The notes beneath the pieces are model-generated. The model was not told where the DNA came from, ran no database searches, and was given only the letters and a program-made list of their open reading frames with translations. A stretch of 64,000 nucleotides of DNA from Parerythrobacter jejuensis. Its GTDB lineage: Bacteria; Pseudomonadota; Alphaproteobacteria; Sphingomonadales; Sphingomonadaceae. How positions within the stretch are numbered: position 1 is the stretch's first letter; each line of letters begins with the position of its first letter. A program made the translations under genes and the position numbers. This document shows positions 8,155-15,274 of this stretch, in pieces. The stretch covers positions 62,001 to 126,000 of the forward strand of contig NZ_BAAAZF010000001.1 in the NCBI RefSeq assembly GCF_039536765.1, in the 5' to 3' direction.

Positions 8155-8462
8155 TGCGTTCTCTCCCTTTGTTCGATTTGCAGGTCGACATCATGCACGT
8201 CCCGCAATTGCTCGATCTGCGCAGCCAGGTCCGGCTGGCGATCGGTTGCGATGCGTTCGAGTACGCGCACCCGCTCTTCCAGCTTGCGATAGGCTTCGCT
8301 CGAGGCGCCCCGGCCGGATTTCGCTTCCTCGGCCTTGGCCAGCAATTCGAGTTTGCGCTCTTCATGCTCGTTGGACCGGCGATGGATCGCACTCCCCACA
8401 CCCAACGCAATCGAGGCAATGATCAGGATAAAGCTGAAAATCAGGAACAGGTCGGCATCCAT
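8151..8462 (-). CDS. psp-array protein 5: small membrane/coiled-coil protein
   Basis: 103 residues: a membrane helix at about 5-24, a basic/charged segment, then LEERVRVLERIATD at about 61-74 and a tail containing LAAQIEQLRDV. The same two-part module (coiled coil plus IE-x-LRD) occurs in its neighbours. It overlaps the neighbouring genes on both sides by one to four bases. Function unknown; the context is the phage-shock envelope-stress operon. Confidence 0.72.
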   Translation of the reverse strand: MDADLFLIFSFILIIASIALGVGSAIHRRSNEHEERKLELLAKAEEAKSGRGASSEAYRKLEERVRVLERIATDRQPDLAAQIEQLRDVHDVDLQIEQRERTQ

Positions 8463-8818
8463 CAGGCGCTTCCTTCCGTCTTGCGCCCTTCCAGCGCACG
8501 GTCGCGCAGGGCATCGATTTCGCTGGTCAGAGTGTAGCCGCCGTCGGTGACGATCCGTTCCACATTCTGCAGACGATCCTTCATCGATCCGAGCTCGGCC
8601 CGCAATTCAGCGTTTTCCTGCGTCAGCAAACGGACCCGTTCAGCCGTTTGTCCATCAGTGGATGGCTTCAGCGACTGGCCCCACATCCCTTCCAGCGGAT
8701 AGCCATGCTTGATGCGCAGCCGCGTGGTGTGGATCCAGCCGGCAACACCTGCCGCGCCGATCGCCAACCCGCCGCCGATAATCCAGGGCAAGTGGGGCAC
8801 GATTTCTGCAGCGGCCAT
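8462..8818 (-). CDS. psp-array protein 4: small membrane/coiled-coil protein
   Basis: 118 residues. A membrane helix at about 11-29 is followed by RIKHGYPLEGMWG, also present in array protein 3 as RAKHGYSLEDEWG, then a heptad-rich ENAELRAELGSMKDRLQNVE, IVTDGGYTLTSEIDALRDR and a polar tail. It overlaps both neighbours by one base (TAATG-type). It is closest to array protein 3, so the two look like a recent duplicate pair within the array. Confidence 0.74.
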   Translation of the reverse strand: MAAAEIVPHLPWIIGGGLAIGAAGVAGWIHTTRLRIKHGYPLEGMWGQSLKPSTDGQTAERVRLLTQENAELRAELGSMKDRLQNVERIVTDGGYTLTSEIDALRDRALEGRKTEGSA

Positions 8819-9177
8819 TAGCTGAGTTCCTTCTTGTCGAGATTGAGCGGAACGCCGCTATCGCTGCGGCTGTGATTGACTTTCGGGGCAGGGCGGTCGC
8901 GCAGGGCCTCGATTTCATCGGAAAGCGAATAGCCGCGGTCGGTCACAATGCGTTCCAGATTGACCATTCGGTCCTGCATGGATTCGACCTGGTCTCTCAA
9001 CTCGGCATTCTCTGCTTTGAGACGCTTGGTCTCGCCGGTATCAGCGCGCTCGGTCTTGCCGCCCCACTCGTCTTCGAGCGAGTAGCCGTGCTTGGCGCGG
9101 ATCCAGTTGTTGATGATCCAGCCTGCCGTGCTGATCGCGATGATTGCGATAACAAATGATGGGCCGCCCCAATCCAT
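8818..9177 (-). CDS. psp-array protein 3: small membrane/coiled-coil protein
   Basis: 119 residues: a membrane helix at about 6-25, AKHGYSLEDEWG, a coiled coil (LKAENAELRDQVESMQDR), then MVNLERIVTDRGYSLSDE and IEALRDR. The C-terminal tail with GVPLNLDKKE resembles GIPLNIGSKE at the end of array protein 2, so pieces of the tail are shared between copies. It overlaps both neighbours by one base. Confidence 0.74.
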   Translation of the reverse strand: MDWGGPSFVIAIIAISTAGWIINNWIRAKHGYSLEDEWGGKTERADTGETKRLKAENAELRDQVESMQDRMVNLERIVTDRGYSLSDEIEALRDRPAPKVNHSRSDSGVPLNLDKKELS

Positions 9178-9488
9178 TATGCACGCTCCTTGCTGCCGAT
9201 GTTCAGCGGAATGCCGGCATCACCCTGTTCGACTTCGCGGGTGTCGCGCAGCGCTTCGATCTGGGTGGCAACATCGTAGCCGCGGTCGGTCACGATCCGT
9301 TCGAGAACCTGGACCCGGTCTTCAAGGCGGGCGACCTGGGTGGCGTATTGCGCAGCCTTCTCACTGCTGGCTTCGGCGGTGGCGGCAATGCGCTTTTCTT
9401 CCAGTTTCTTCTGGCTGCCGATCCAGACGATGCCGAACACCATCAGGAAGGGTGCGGATACCGCGACCAGTCCGATTAACTCACCCAT
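9177..9488 (-). CDS. psp-array protein 2: small membrane/coiled-coil protein
   Basis: 103 residues: a membrane helix at about 4-24, a charged helix, then RLEDRVQVLERIVTDRGYDV and ATQIEALRDT, the clearest form of the array module, and the tail GIPLNIGSKE. The start follows array protein 1 by 27 bases; the end overlaps the next start by one base. The family is not recognised beyond similarity to its neighbours and to the PspB helix. Confidence 0.74.
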   Translation of the reverse strand: MGELIGLVAVSAPFLMVFGIVWIGSQKKLEEKRIAATAEASSEKAAQYATQVARLEDRVQVLERIVTDRGYDVATQIEALRDTREVEQGDAGIPLNIGSKERA

Positions 9489-9515
9489 TTCTCATTTTCT
9501 CCCTCGTGCGCTTTC

Positions 9516-9779
9516 TCAGCGCAGCTTTTCAATTTCTTCTGCGGTGCGGCGGGCCGGATCGGTGGCGATAGTTTCGAGCACCGCCATCCGGTCTTCCAGC
9601 ATCGCGACCGTTTCTTTCAGCTGTTCCTTGTCCGCGGTCAGCTGGGCTTCCTTGTCGCTGCGGCCATATTTGATCTGGGCCATCTTGCGGCGATGCTTGA
9701 GCACGCTGTCCGTGATGCCCCAAAGCGCAGGCCCGCCAAAGATCAATGCGAACATGACTGCGATCATGCCGGTTTCCAT
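9516..9779 (-). CDS. psp-array protein 1: small membrane/coiled-coil protein
   Basis: 87 residues: a membrane helix at about 5-23, a basic stretch (KHRRKMAQIKYG), then ADKEQLKETVAMLEDRMAVL, ETIATD and PARRTAEEIEKLR. It ends exactly at the IEKLR of the module, as PspC just upstream ends at IERLR. 24 bases separate it from pspC. The first of seven such genes after pspC. Confidence 0.74.
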   Translation of the reverse strand: METGMIAVMFALIFGGPALWGITDSVLKHRRKMAQIKYGRSDKEAQLTADKEQLKETVAMLEDRMAVLETIATDPARRTAEEIEKLR

Positions 9780-9803
9780 GTGCGTTCTCCCAGTGTGATC
9801 CTA

Positions 9804-10181
9804 TCAGCGCAGGCGCTCGATTTCCGAATTCAGGCGCGGATTGGAAGAGACATAGTACGTCTCGACATCCGCGAGCCGGCGATCAATGTCGCGGAACTTG
9901 CCGCGCACTTCGCGCACCGTGCGCTTGGGATTCTGACGCATCCGCTGCCAGTACTGGCTTTCGTCCTGATCGACGTAGAGGTGTGGCGGCTTTTGGCTAA
10001 GTAGGAGGCCAGTCAGAAAATAGAGCGGCAAAATTGCAAAGCTGGTCATTGGCAGGAGCAAGAGGGCGGCGAGGCGGATCCACAGTGCGTTAACACCCGT
10101 GTAGTCGGCAATACCGGAGCAAACGCCCATAAGCTTTGCATTCTGCTTGTCGCGATAGAGAGTGGTGCGGGACGTGTTCAT
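9804..10181 (-). CDS. pspC: phage shock protein C
   Basis: 125 residues. The PspC domain covers about residues 5-65: TLYRDKQNAKLMGVCSGIADYTGV, a conserved LWIRLA, then a hydrophobic segment. After the domain comes a soluble helix ending in DIDRRLADVETYYVSSN and LNSEIERLR, which resembles the module of the seven following small proteins. PspC is an inner-membrane sensor that with PspB relieves PspA inhibition of PspF. Its start overlaps pspB by four bases. Confidence 0.92.
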   Translation of the reverse strand: MNTSRTTLYRDKQNAKLMGVCSGIADYTGVNALWIRLAALLLLPMTSFAILPLYFLTGLLLSQKPPHLYVDQDESQYWQRMRQNPKRTVREVRGKFRDIDRRLADVETYYVSSNPRLNSEIERLR

Positions 10182-10474
10182 GAGCGAACTCCTTTCTTCT
10201 CGGCTACCAGCTTTTCGAGTTCAGCCAGCTGGGCGTTGTCTTCTTCTGAATTCTGGACAAGGCGGGCGGGTTTGAAGTCCGCGTGGTCGTGTTGAACGAG
10301 ACGCTCCACTGTATCCATTCGCTCGTCGAGGCGCTTTGCAAGCTGGTACATATCCTCCATCAAGGCTTCGTCGTCGCCGGTAAGGGTGGCGGCAGTCTTC
10401 CACTTCGTGACGTAATGAAGGATCAGCCAGGGAAGCCCGATAACTACGGCCGGGATGATGATTACTTCTTCCAT
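10178..10474 (-). CDS. pspB: phage shock protein B
   Basis: 98 residues. An N-terminal membrane helix (EEVIIIPAVVIGLPWLILHY) precedes the PspB leucine-zipper-like helix with LAKRLDERMDTVERLVQ (about 49-65). The C-terminal extension past residue 75 is longer than in enterobacterial PspB (about 75 residues). The helix motif is the apparent parent of the module in the small proteins downstream. It lies five bases after pspA and overlaps pspC. Confidence 0.9.
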   Translation of the reverse strand: MEEVIIIPAVVIGLPWLILHYVTKWKTAATLTGDDEALMEDMYQLAKRLDERMDTVERLVQHDHADFKPARLVQNSEEDNAQLAELEKLVAEKKGVRS

Positions 10475-10479
10475 GGGGG

Positions 10480-11172
10480 TCAGTCCTTCTTGTCTTCACT
10501 GTCGCCCTTGCCCAGGGCGCGCTTCATTGCTTCGAGTTCTTCGTCGACCTTGTCGGCGCCTTCGAGCGCGGCAATCTCGTCGGAGAGGCTGGGGGTGCCC
10601 GACTGGTCGGCAATGCTCAGGGCATCGGCACGGCCTTCGGCATAGTCGACGCGGCGTTCTAGCTGGTCGAAACGGGTGAGCTGGTCATCGACCTTCTCGT
10701 TGGTCATCAGGCTGCGCAGCTTGACGCGGTTCTCTGCACTTTCGAGGCGGGCAGAAATCGCTGTCTGGCGGCTGCGGGCTTCGCGCAGGCGGCCCTGCAG
10801 CTTGTGAATGTCCTGCTCGTAAGCGCGCAGGGCATCGTCAAGAACGGCGATTTCCTGCTTGAGCTGGTCGGACATGTCCGCCGCTTTCTTCTTCTCGACC
10901 AGGGCAGCGCGGGCCAGGTCCTCGCGGTCTTTCGACAGCGCGAGCTGGGCTTTCTCGCCCCAATCGGCCTGCAATTTGTCCAGTTTCACCGTGTGGCGAT
11001 GCATTTCCTTCTGGTCGGCAATCGTGCGCGCGGCAGAGGCGCGAACTTCGACCAGGGTTTCCTCCATTTCGAGGATGATCATGCGGATCATCTTGGACGG
11101 ATCGTCCGCCTGATCGAGCATGTCGTTGAAATTGGCGGCAATGATATCGCGGGTACGGCTGAAAATTCCCAT
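10480..11172 (-). CDS. pspA: phage shock protein A (PspA/IM30)
   Basis: 230 residues from ATG 11172, giving the canonical N-terminus MGIFSRTRDIIAANFND. An AGGAG ribosome site sits eight bases upstream of this ATG. The rest is the long helical hairpin of the ESCRT-III-like PspA/Vipp1 family (MIRMIILEMEETLVEVRASA at about 35-54), with an extra acidic C-terminal tail. PspA coats damaged inner membrane and inhibits PspF. The frame stays open upstream to ATG 11355, which overlaps the preceding gene's stop, so a 291-residue form with a Pro-rich extension is possible (see findings). Confidence 0.93.
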   Translation of the reverse strand: MGIFSRTRDIIAANFNDMLDQADDPSKMIRMIILEMEETLVEVRASAARTIADQKEMHRHTVKLDKLQADWGEKAQLALSKDREDLARAALVEKKKAADMSDQLKQEIAVLDDALRAYEQDIHKLQGRLREARSRQTAISARLESAENRVKLRSLMTNEKVDDQLTRFDQLERRVDYAEGRADALSIADQSGTPSLSDEIAALEGADKVDEELEAMKRALGKGDSEDKKD

Positions 11173-11351
11173 GAAGGGAGCTCCTAAGTTAAAAGAATCG
11201 TCCTGGCCTGACTGGCGCTCTTGTGTGGGTGTAGGGCTGCGGCGCAGCTTTTCCACCTCTGCTTCGAGGCGCGACAGCCCCATTCGGACCGGAGACCCAC
11301 CGGGGGACTGGGGGGAGGCAGGCTCCGGTCCTAGGGGATTGTCAGGCTTGC

Positions 11352-11510
11352 TCATGCGATTTCGACCATCTCGATAGTGGTGGTCGGCGTCGCGGCGTAA
11401 GCCGGGGTGACATGCATCTGCGTGCTCAGGGCCACGAAAGCGGTCATGGCTACGACGCTCGCGAGCGCGGCTTGACCCAGCTTGGTCTGGAAAAAGCGGC
11501 GGTCATACAT
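11352..11510 (-). CDS. small exported or membrane protein leading the psp operon
   Basis: 52 residues, too short for most gene callers. ATG 11510 has a strong GGAGG site nine bases upstream. A basic start (YDRRFFQTK) is followed by a 20-residue hydrophobic stretch (about 13-30) and then THVTPAYAA-like residues ending near 40, consistent with a signal peptide cleaved after AYA. It is the first frame after the sigma-54 promoter, and its TGA overlaps the upstream ATG of the extended pspA frame (ATGA). No family recognised. Confidence 0.65.
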   Translation of the reverse strand: MYDRRFFQTKLGQAALASVVAMTAFVALSTQMHVTPAYAATPTTTIEMVEIA

Positions 11511-11546
11511 GATTGGGTTCCTCCCGATTGGTTGTGCCCCTCACTT

Positions 11547-11562
11547 TGCAAAGGGTGTGCCA
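11547..11562 (-). promoter_or_regulatory. sigma-54 promoter of the psp operon
   Basis: Read leftward the sequence is TGGCACACCCTTTGCA, matching the -24/-12 consensus TGGCAC-N5-TTGCA with the GG and GC dinucleotides ten bases apart. It points at the small exported gene and pspA, and away from pspF, which encodes the sigma-54 activator. Transcription should begin about 12 bases past the GC element, near 11536. Confidence 0.85.
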
Positions 11563-11616
11563 AACCGGAAAAACGGGAGAATTCAGCCAATCTTAAGATT
11601 TCTCCCCGAGAGCGTG

Positions 11617-11656
11617 TTGGCGTGTATTGCCAAACAGTGGGAAATTTCACTATAGG
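11617..11656 (+). promoter_or_regulatory. pspF promoter and possible binding site
   Basis: TTGCCA (11627-11632) and TATAGG (11651-11656) with an 18-base spacer form a plausible housekeeping promoter. The start would fall about on the A of the pspF ATG (11663), so pspF may be leaderless or nearly so. An inverted repeat TTGGC-N7-GCCAA (11617-11633) overlaps the -35 element and lies about 55 bases upstream of the sigma-54 promoter. It is a candidate PspF site or autoregulatory operator. Confidence 0.4.
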
Positions 11657-11662
11657 TTGGTT

Positions 11663-12700
11663 ATGGAGCGGGAAAATCAATTCATCGGCCAGTCCGGGGC
11701 CTTTCTCGATGCGGTGGAGCGCGCCAGTCGCGCGGCCCCGATGCGGCGCCCGGTCTTGGTAATCGGCGAACGCGGCACCGGCAAGGAACTGATCGCCGAA
11801 CGTCTGCATCGCCTTTCCGAACGTTGGGGTGAACCGCTGGTCACCATGAACTGCGCCGCGTTGCCCGAAACTCTGATCGAAGCCGAATTGTTCGGCCACG
11901 AAGCGGGTGCGTTCACGGGTGCTACCAGAGCGCGCGAGGGAAGGTTTGAAGAAGCCGACAAGGGCACGTTATTTCTCGACGAACTGGGCACATTGTCGAT
12001 GGCCGCCCAGGAACGCCTGCTGAGGGCGGTTGAATATGGCGAGGTGACGCGGATCGGATCATCGCGGCCGGTACGGGTCGATGTGCGGATCGTGGCGGCC
12101 ACCAATGAGGACTTGCCCAGGCTGGCGCAGGAAGGGACCTTCCGCGCCGACTTGCTCGACAGACTGAGTTTCGAAGTCATCACGCTACCTCCTTTGCGGG
12201 TGCGCGAGGGGGATATCGGTGTGCTGGCGGAGTATTTCGGCCGACGGATGGGCGCGGAACTGGAATGGGAGGCCTGGCCGGGATTCTCCGACCACGTCCA
12301 ACAACAATTGGAAGATCATCCGTGGCCCGGCAATGTTCGCGAGTTGCGTAACGTAATCGAGCGCGCAGTCTATCGCTGGGATAATTGGGAAACGCCCATC
12401 GGTCACGTCCAGTTCGACCCGTTCGAAAGCCCTTGGAAACCGCTTGAAAGCGAAGTGGCCAAGCGGACCCATGTGCCAGACTTCACCGATGCGGTGTCGC
12501 ACACAGCGCGCCCGACAGCTGATCTCGACAATATCGATGACCTGCGCAGCGCCGTTGATTTGCATGAACGCGGCATCGTCGAGCATGCTCTGGGCAAACA
12601 TCGCTGGAACCAGCGCCAGACAGCCAAGGCCTTGGGCCTGACCTATGACCAGCTACGCCATTGCATCAAGAAGCATGGCCTGATGGAAGAGAGCGATTAA
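11663..12700 (+). CDS. pspF: sigma-54 activator PspF
   Basis: 345 residues from ATG 11663. There is no receiver domain: the AAA+ domain begins at once, as in PspF. Walker A GERGTGKE is at 35-42, the sigma-54 contact loop GAFTGA at 82-87, Walker B GTLFLDEL at 101-108 and WPGNVRELRN near 225-235. The C-terminal Fis-type helix-turn-helix (QTAKALGLTYDQLRHCIKK) is at about 318-336. It is divergent from the psp operon it should activate; PspA binding keeps it off until membrane stress. Confidence 0.95.
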   Translation: MERENQFIGQSGAFLDAVERASRAAPMRRPVLVIGERGTGKELIAERLHRLSERWGEPLVTMNCAALPETLIEAELFGHEAGAFTGATRAREGRFEEADKGTLFLDELGTLSMAAQERLLRAVEYGEVTRIGSSRPVRVDVRIVAATNEDLPRLAQEGTFRADLLDRLSFEVITLPPLRVREGDIGVLAEYFGRRMGAELEWEAWPGFSDHVQQQLEDHPWPGNVRELRNVIERAVYRWDNWETPIGHVQFDPFESPWKPLESEVAKRTHVPDFTDAVSHTARPTADLDNIDDLRSAVDLHERGIVEHALGKHRWNQRQTAKALGLTYDQLRHCIKKHGLMEESD

Positions 12701-12752
12701 TCCGATCTTAGCCGTATTCTGGCAAACGCCTCAGCATAGTGATGGAGGCGGT

Positions 12753-13073
12753 ATGTTGGACTATGTGATGGAAAACCTGAAGGCCCTTCTGGGCATTTTG
12801 GGGACTGCGATTATCGCGGGCTGGGTGGCGTTTTCCGTCTCCGCGCCGCGCAACGTTGACAATGCGATGAACCAGCCGATGGCGCAACTCGGCGGCAGCA
12901 GCATCAACGAAACCATCCAAGAGACGCAGGCCGAAGTCCGCGCTGACCAGTGCGAGCGCTTCACCATCATGGCACAAGAGGCGTGGGACAAGGCCGTCGA
13001 CCAGGGCACGCTGGAGCGGGATCAGTCCAGACTGGACGAATATGACCGGCAGCGCGATCGTTACTGCAATTAA
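12753..13073 (+). CDS. small membrane-anchored protein after pspF
   Basis: 106 residues. One hydrophobic helix (about 11-31) precedes a polar, helical C-terminal part with two cysteines (C67 and the penultimate residue) in QCERFTIMAQEAWDKAVDQG and DRYC. The two cysteines could form a disulfide if this part is periplasmic. It lies 52 bases after pspF in the same direction. No family recognised. Confidence 0.6.
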   Translation: MLDYVMENLKALLGILGTAIIAGWVAFSVSAPRNVDNAMNQPMAQLGGSSINETIQETQAEVRADQCERFTIMAQEAWDKAVDQGTLERDQSRLDEYDRQRDRYCN

Positions 13074-13163
13074 GATCCGCACATACACCCATAGCTGACA
13101 CCGATAGTGCAGGAGCGGCGATAGCGGCACCTGTGCTCCGCATAGCTTGACGCCGGCCATATA

Positions 13164-13189
13164 TTTCCATATTTCCAGAAATATGGAAA
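13164..13189. promoter_or_regulatory. perfect palindromic operator over the arsR start codon
   Basis: TTTCCATATTT (13164-13174) and AAATATGGAAA (13179-13189) form an 11-bp perfect inverted repeat with a 4-base spacer. The right arm contains the arsR ATG (13183-13185). AT-rich dyads of this size are typical operators of ArsR-SmtB repressors, so it is probably the autoregulatory site. No ribosome-binding site precedes this ATG, so the mRNA may be leaderless. Confidence 0.75.
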
Positions 13190-13518
13190 CGAATCGAACT
13201 ATCCGGTCCAGCGATGCAGTCTCGGCGCTTGGCGCGTTGGCGCAAGAGCATCGACTGGCTGTTTTTCGGGCTCTGGTGCAGGCTGGCCAAAGTGGCCTCG
13301 CGGCAGGTGCTATTGCCGATCGGCTGGGCCTCCCGTCCAGCTCGCTTTCGTTCCATTTGTCCAATTTGCGCGAAAGCGGGCTAATCACCCAGCAGCGCGA
13401 GGGCCGCTCGATCATCTACCGCGCTGACTTTTCCGCCATGCGCGGCCTTGTCGCCTACCTCCTCGAAAATTGCTGCGGAGACGAGCCCGTCCAGATTGCA
13501 AAGGAAGAAACGGAATGA
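13183..13518 (+). CDS. arsR: ArsR-family arsenite-responsive repressor
   Basis: 111 residues with the winged helix of the ArsR-SmtB family: LGALAQEHRLAVFRAL, the recognition helix LPSSSLSFHLSNLRESGLI (about 50-68) and the wing QQREGRSIIYRAD. A vicinal cysteine pair (C97-C98, ENCCGDE) near the C-terminus matches the As(III) site of ArsR proteins of the Acidithiobacillus type. The start ATG lies inside the palindrome. A TTG start 36 bases upstream is possible but less likely. It overlaps arsI by four bases. Confidence 0.9.
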   Translation: METNRTIRSSDAVSALGALAQEHRLAVFRALVQAGQSGLAAGAIADRLGLPSSSLSFHLSNLRESGLITQQREGRSIIYRADFSAMRGLVAYLLENCCGDEPVQIAKEETE

Positions 13519-13919
13519 AGCGATTTCATTTGAACCTGAGAGTTGAAGATCTGGCGGCGTCAGAGAAATTCTACACCGCTTTCTTCGGACAGGCGCCGAC
13601 GGTAGACAGGTCGGATTACAAGAAATGGATGCTGGATGATCCCTTCATCAATTTCTCGATCGAGCCCAGCATGGGCAAAACGGGTATCGCCCATGTCGGC
13701 ATCCAGGCATCCAGTGAGAATGAACTGGCAGCTGTCTATGACCGGATTGCCGATGCGGACGCCCCGACCTTCAAAGAGGGCGAGACGCAGTGCTGCTATG
13801 CCCATTCCTTCAAGAACTGGACCCGCGATCCCGATGGCATCGTGTGGGAGGCGTTCTTCACCGATGGCCAGCGACGCGATTATGGCGAGATGCCTGACGT
13901 TGCCGGTCTGGAGGCCTGA
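13515..13919 (+). CDS. arsI: ArsI/CadI-type VOC dioxygenase (organoarsenical C-As lyase)
   Basis: 134 residues, a vicinal-oxygen-chelate fold. The predicted Fe(II) ligands are H5 (FHLNL), H60 (IAHVGIQ) and E112 (VWEAF). The vicinal cysteines C93-C94 followed by K100 (QCCYAHSFKNW) are the ArsI substrate-binding signature. ArsI cleaves the C-As bond of trivalent methyl- and aromatic arsenicals. The ATGA overlap with arsR supports an arsenic role. No arsM, arsC or efflux gene is nearby, so this is a minimal two-gene unit. Confidence 0.85.
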   Translation: MKRFHLNLRVEDLAASEKFYTAFFGQAPTVDRSDYKKWMLDDPFINFSIEPSMGKTGIAHVGIQASSENELAAVYDRIADADAPTFKEGETQCCYAHSFKNWTRDPDGIVWEAFFTDGQRRDYGEMPDVAGLEA

Positions 13920-13950
13920 CAGGGCCGCTTTGGCGCGGTAAGAGCGCGCC

Positions 13951-14562
13951 ATGTGCAACCTCTACAAGATCAAGAGCTCCCATACCGAAGTGGCGGATTT
14001 CTTCGATGCGATTGCGCAGGATTTCGCTGCCAATACGGCGCAGGAGATTTACCCGGGATACCCGGCCCCGGTTGTGGCCAACGGCAGATTGCAGGCGATG
14101 AACTGGGGCTTCCCGCTCCAGCGCAAAGGCGCGAAGGGGCAGCCGCTCAAGCCCAAGCCGGTCAACAATACACGCACGGACAAGCTGAAGAGCTATTTCT
14201 GGAGACACTCCTTCGAGCAACGCCGCTGCCTGATCCCGGTCACATCCTTTGCCGAAGCAGAGGGCCCAAAAGGGCAGATGACCCGCACCTGGTTCTCGAT
14301 GCCGGACTCGCCGATGTTTGCTGCTGCCGGTATCTGGCGCGAGAGCGACGAGTGGGGCGCGACCTTTTCCATGATTATGACCGAAGCGAATGCTCAGGTT
14401 GCGCCGGTGCATAACCGTATGCCGGTCATTCTGCCGCATGAAGACTGGCCGCGCTGGCTCAGTGGGTCGCCTCATGAGGCCTTCGATTTATGCGTACCAT
14501 TTGCAGGTGATCTAATGATCGATCGTACCTCCGAACCATGGTTCAAACGACGCGGGGCATAA
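13951..14562 (+). CDS. SOS response-associated peptidase-like (SRAP/YedK/HMCES) protein
   Basis: 203 residues. Cysteine 2 directly after the initiator Met, N73 in VNNTRTDKLKS, E102 in the FAEAEG position and H154 in APVHNRMPV match the SRAP catalytic set. These proteins bind abasic sites in single-stranded DNA through a covalent thiazolidine at Cys2 and so protect replication forks. The usual YEW around the glutamate is AEA here. Intact; no LexA box seen in the 31-base gap upstream. Confidence 0.9.
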   Translation: MCNLYKIKSSHTEVADFFDAIAQDFAANTAQEIYPGYPAPVVANGRLQAMNWGFPLQRKGAKGQPLKPKPVNNTRTDKLKSYFWRHSFEQRRCLIPVTSFAEAEGPKGQMTRTWFSMPDSPMFAAAGIWRESDEWGATFSMIMTEANAQVAPVHNRMPVILPHEDWPRWLSGSPHEAFDLCVPFAGDLMIDRTSEPWFKRRGA

Positions 14563-14707
14563 TCCTGCGCATTTCAGTTGCAATCGTCACGCTCCCCACC
14601 TATCTGCACCTCATCCCGACATCGTCGTGACTTTGAAGGGGCTGGCGCCAAACGGGGCCGGCACCCAACCGCTTTGTCATTGGCAATGTTGATCAATTGG
14701 AGACCGA

Positions 14708-15274
14708 ATGGCCGATACGGCACGCCTGCACGCATTGATCGAACCCGAAGCGCAAGCACTGGGTTTCGAGCTCGTGCGCGTGAAGATGATGCCTTCGGAG
14801 GCCGGGGACGGCACCCAGGCGCTGCAGATTATGGCAGAGGACCCGGCGACAGGTCAGTTGGTGATCGAGCAATGCGCCGAACTTAGTCGCCGCGTTTCCA
14901 ACGTGATCGATACGCTGGAAGAGCAGGGCGATGTGCTGATCGAGGGGGCTTACCATTTGGAGGTTAGCTCCCCGGGTATTGATCGTCCGCTGACCCGGGC
15001 GAAAGACTTTGCCGATTGGGCCGGGCACGAGGCGAAAATCAGCCTGACCGAAAAGGTCGATGGCCACCGCAACCTGCGTGGTATAGTGCGCGGCATCGAA
15101 GGTGATTTCGTCACCATCGAAGATCGCAAGGCGGGTGATATTGCATTCACCCTGGAACAGATTCACAGCGCCAAGCTGGTCCTTACGGATGAGCTGATCG
15201 CTGCAACACAACCGCTCGACACCGAAGGTGCCGAGGATATTATCGAAGTTGAAGAAGAGAAGGCTGACGACTGA
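14708..15274 (+). CDS. rimP: ribosome maturation factor RimP
   Basis: 188 residues, with the RimP core VKMMPSEAGDGTQALQIMAE, the NVIDTLEEQ helix and EVSSPGIDRPLTRAKDF (about 89-105). It acts in 30S subunit assembly. It begins the classic rimP-nusA-infB operon; its stop and the nusA start overlap as TGATG. GGAGA lies ahead of the ATG. The 145-base gap upstream should carry the operon promoter; no gene is seen in it. Confidence 0.95.
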   Translation: MADTARLHALIEPEAQALGFELVRVKMMPSEAGDGTQALQIMAEDPATGQLVIEQCAELSRRVSNVIDTLEEQGDVLIEGAYHLEVSSPGIDRPLTRAKDFADWAGHEAKISLTEKVDGHRNLRGIVRGIEGDFVTIEDRKAGDIAFTLEQIHSAKLVLTDELIAATQPLDTEGAEDIIEVEEEKADD

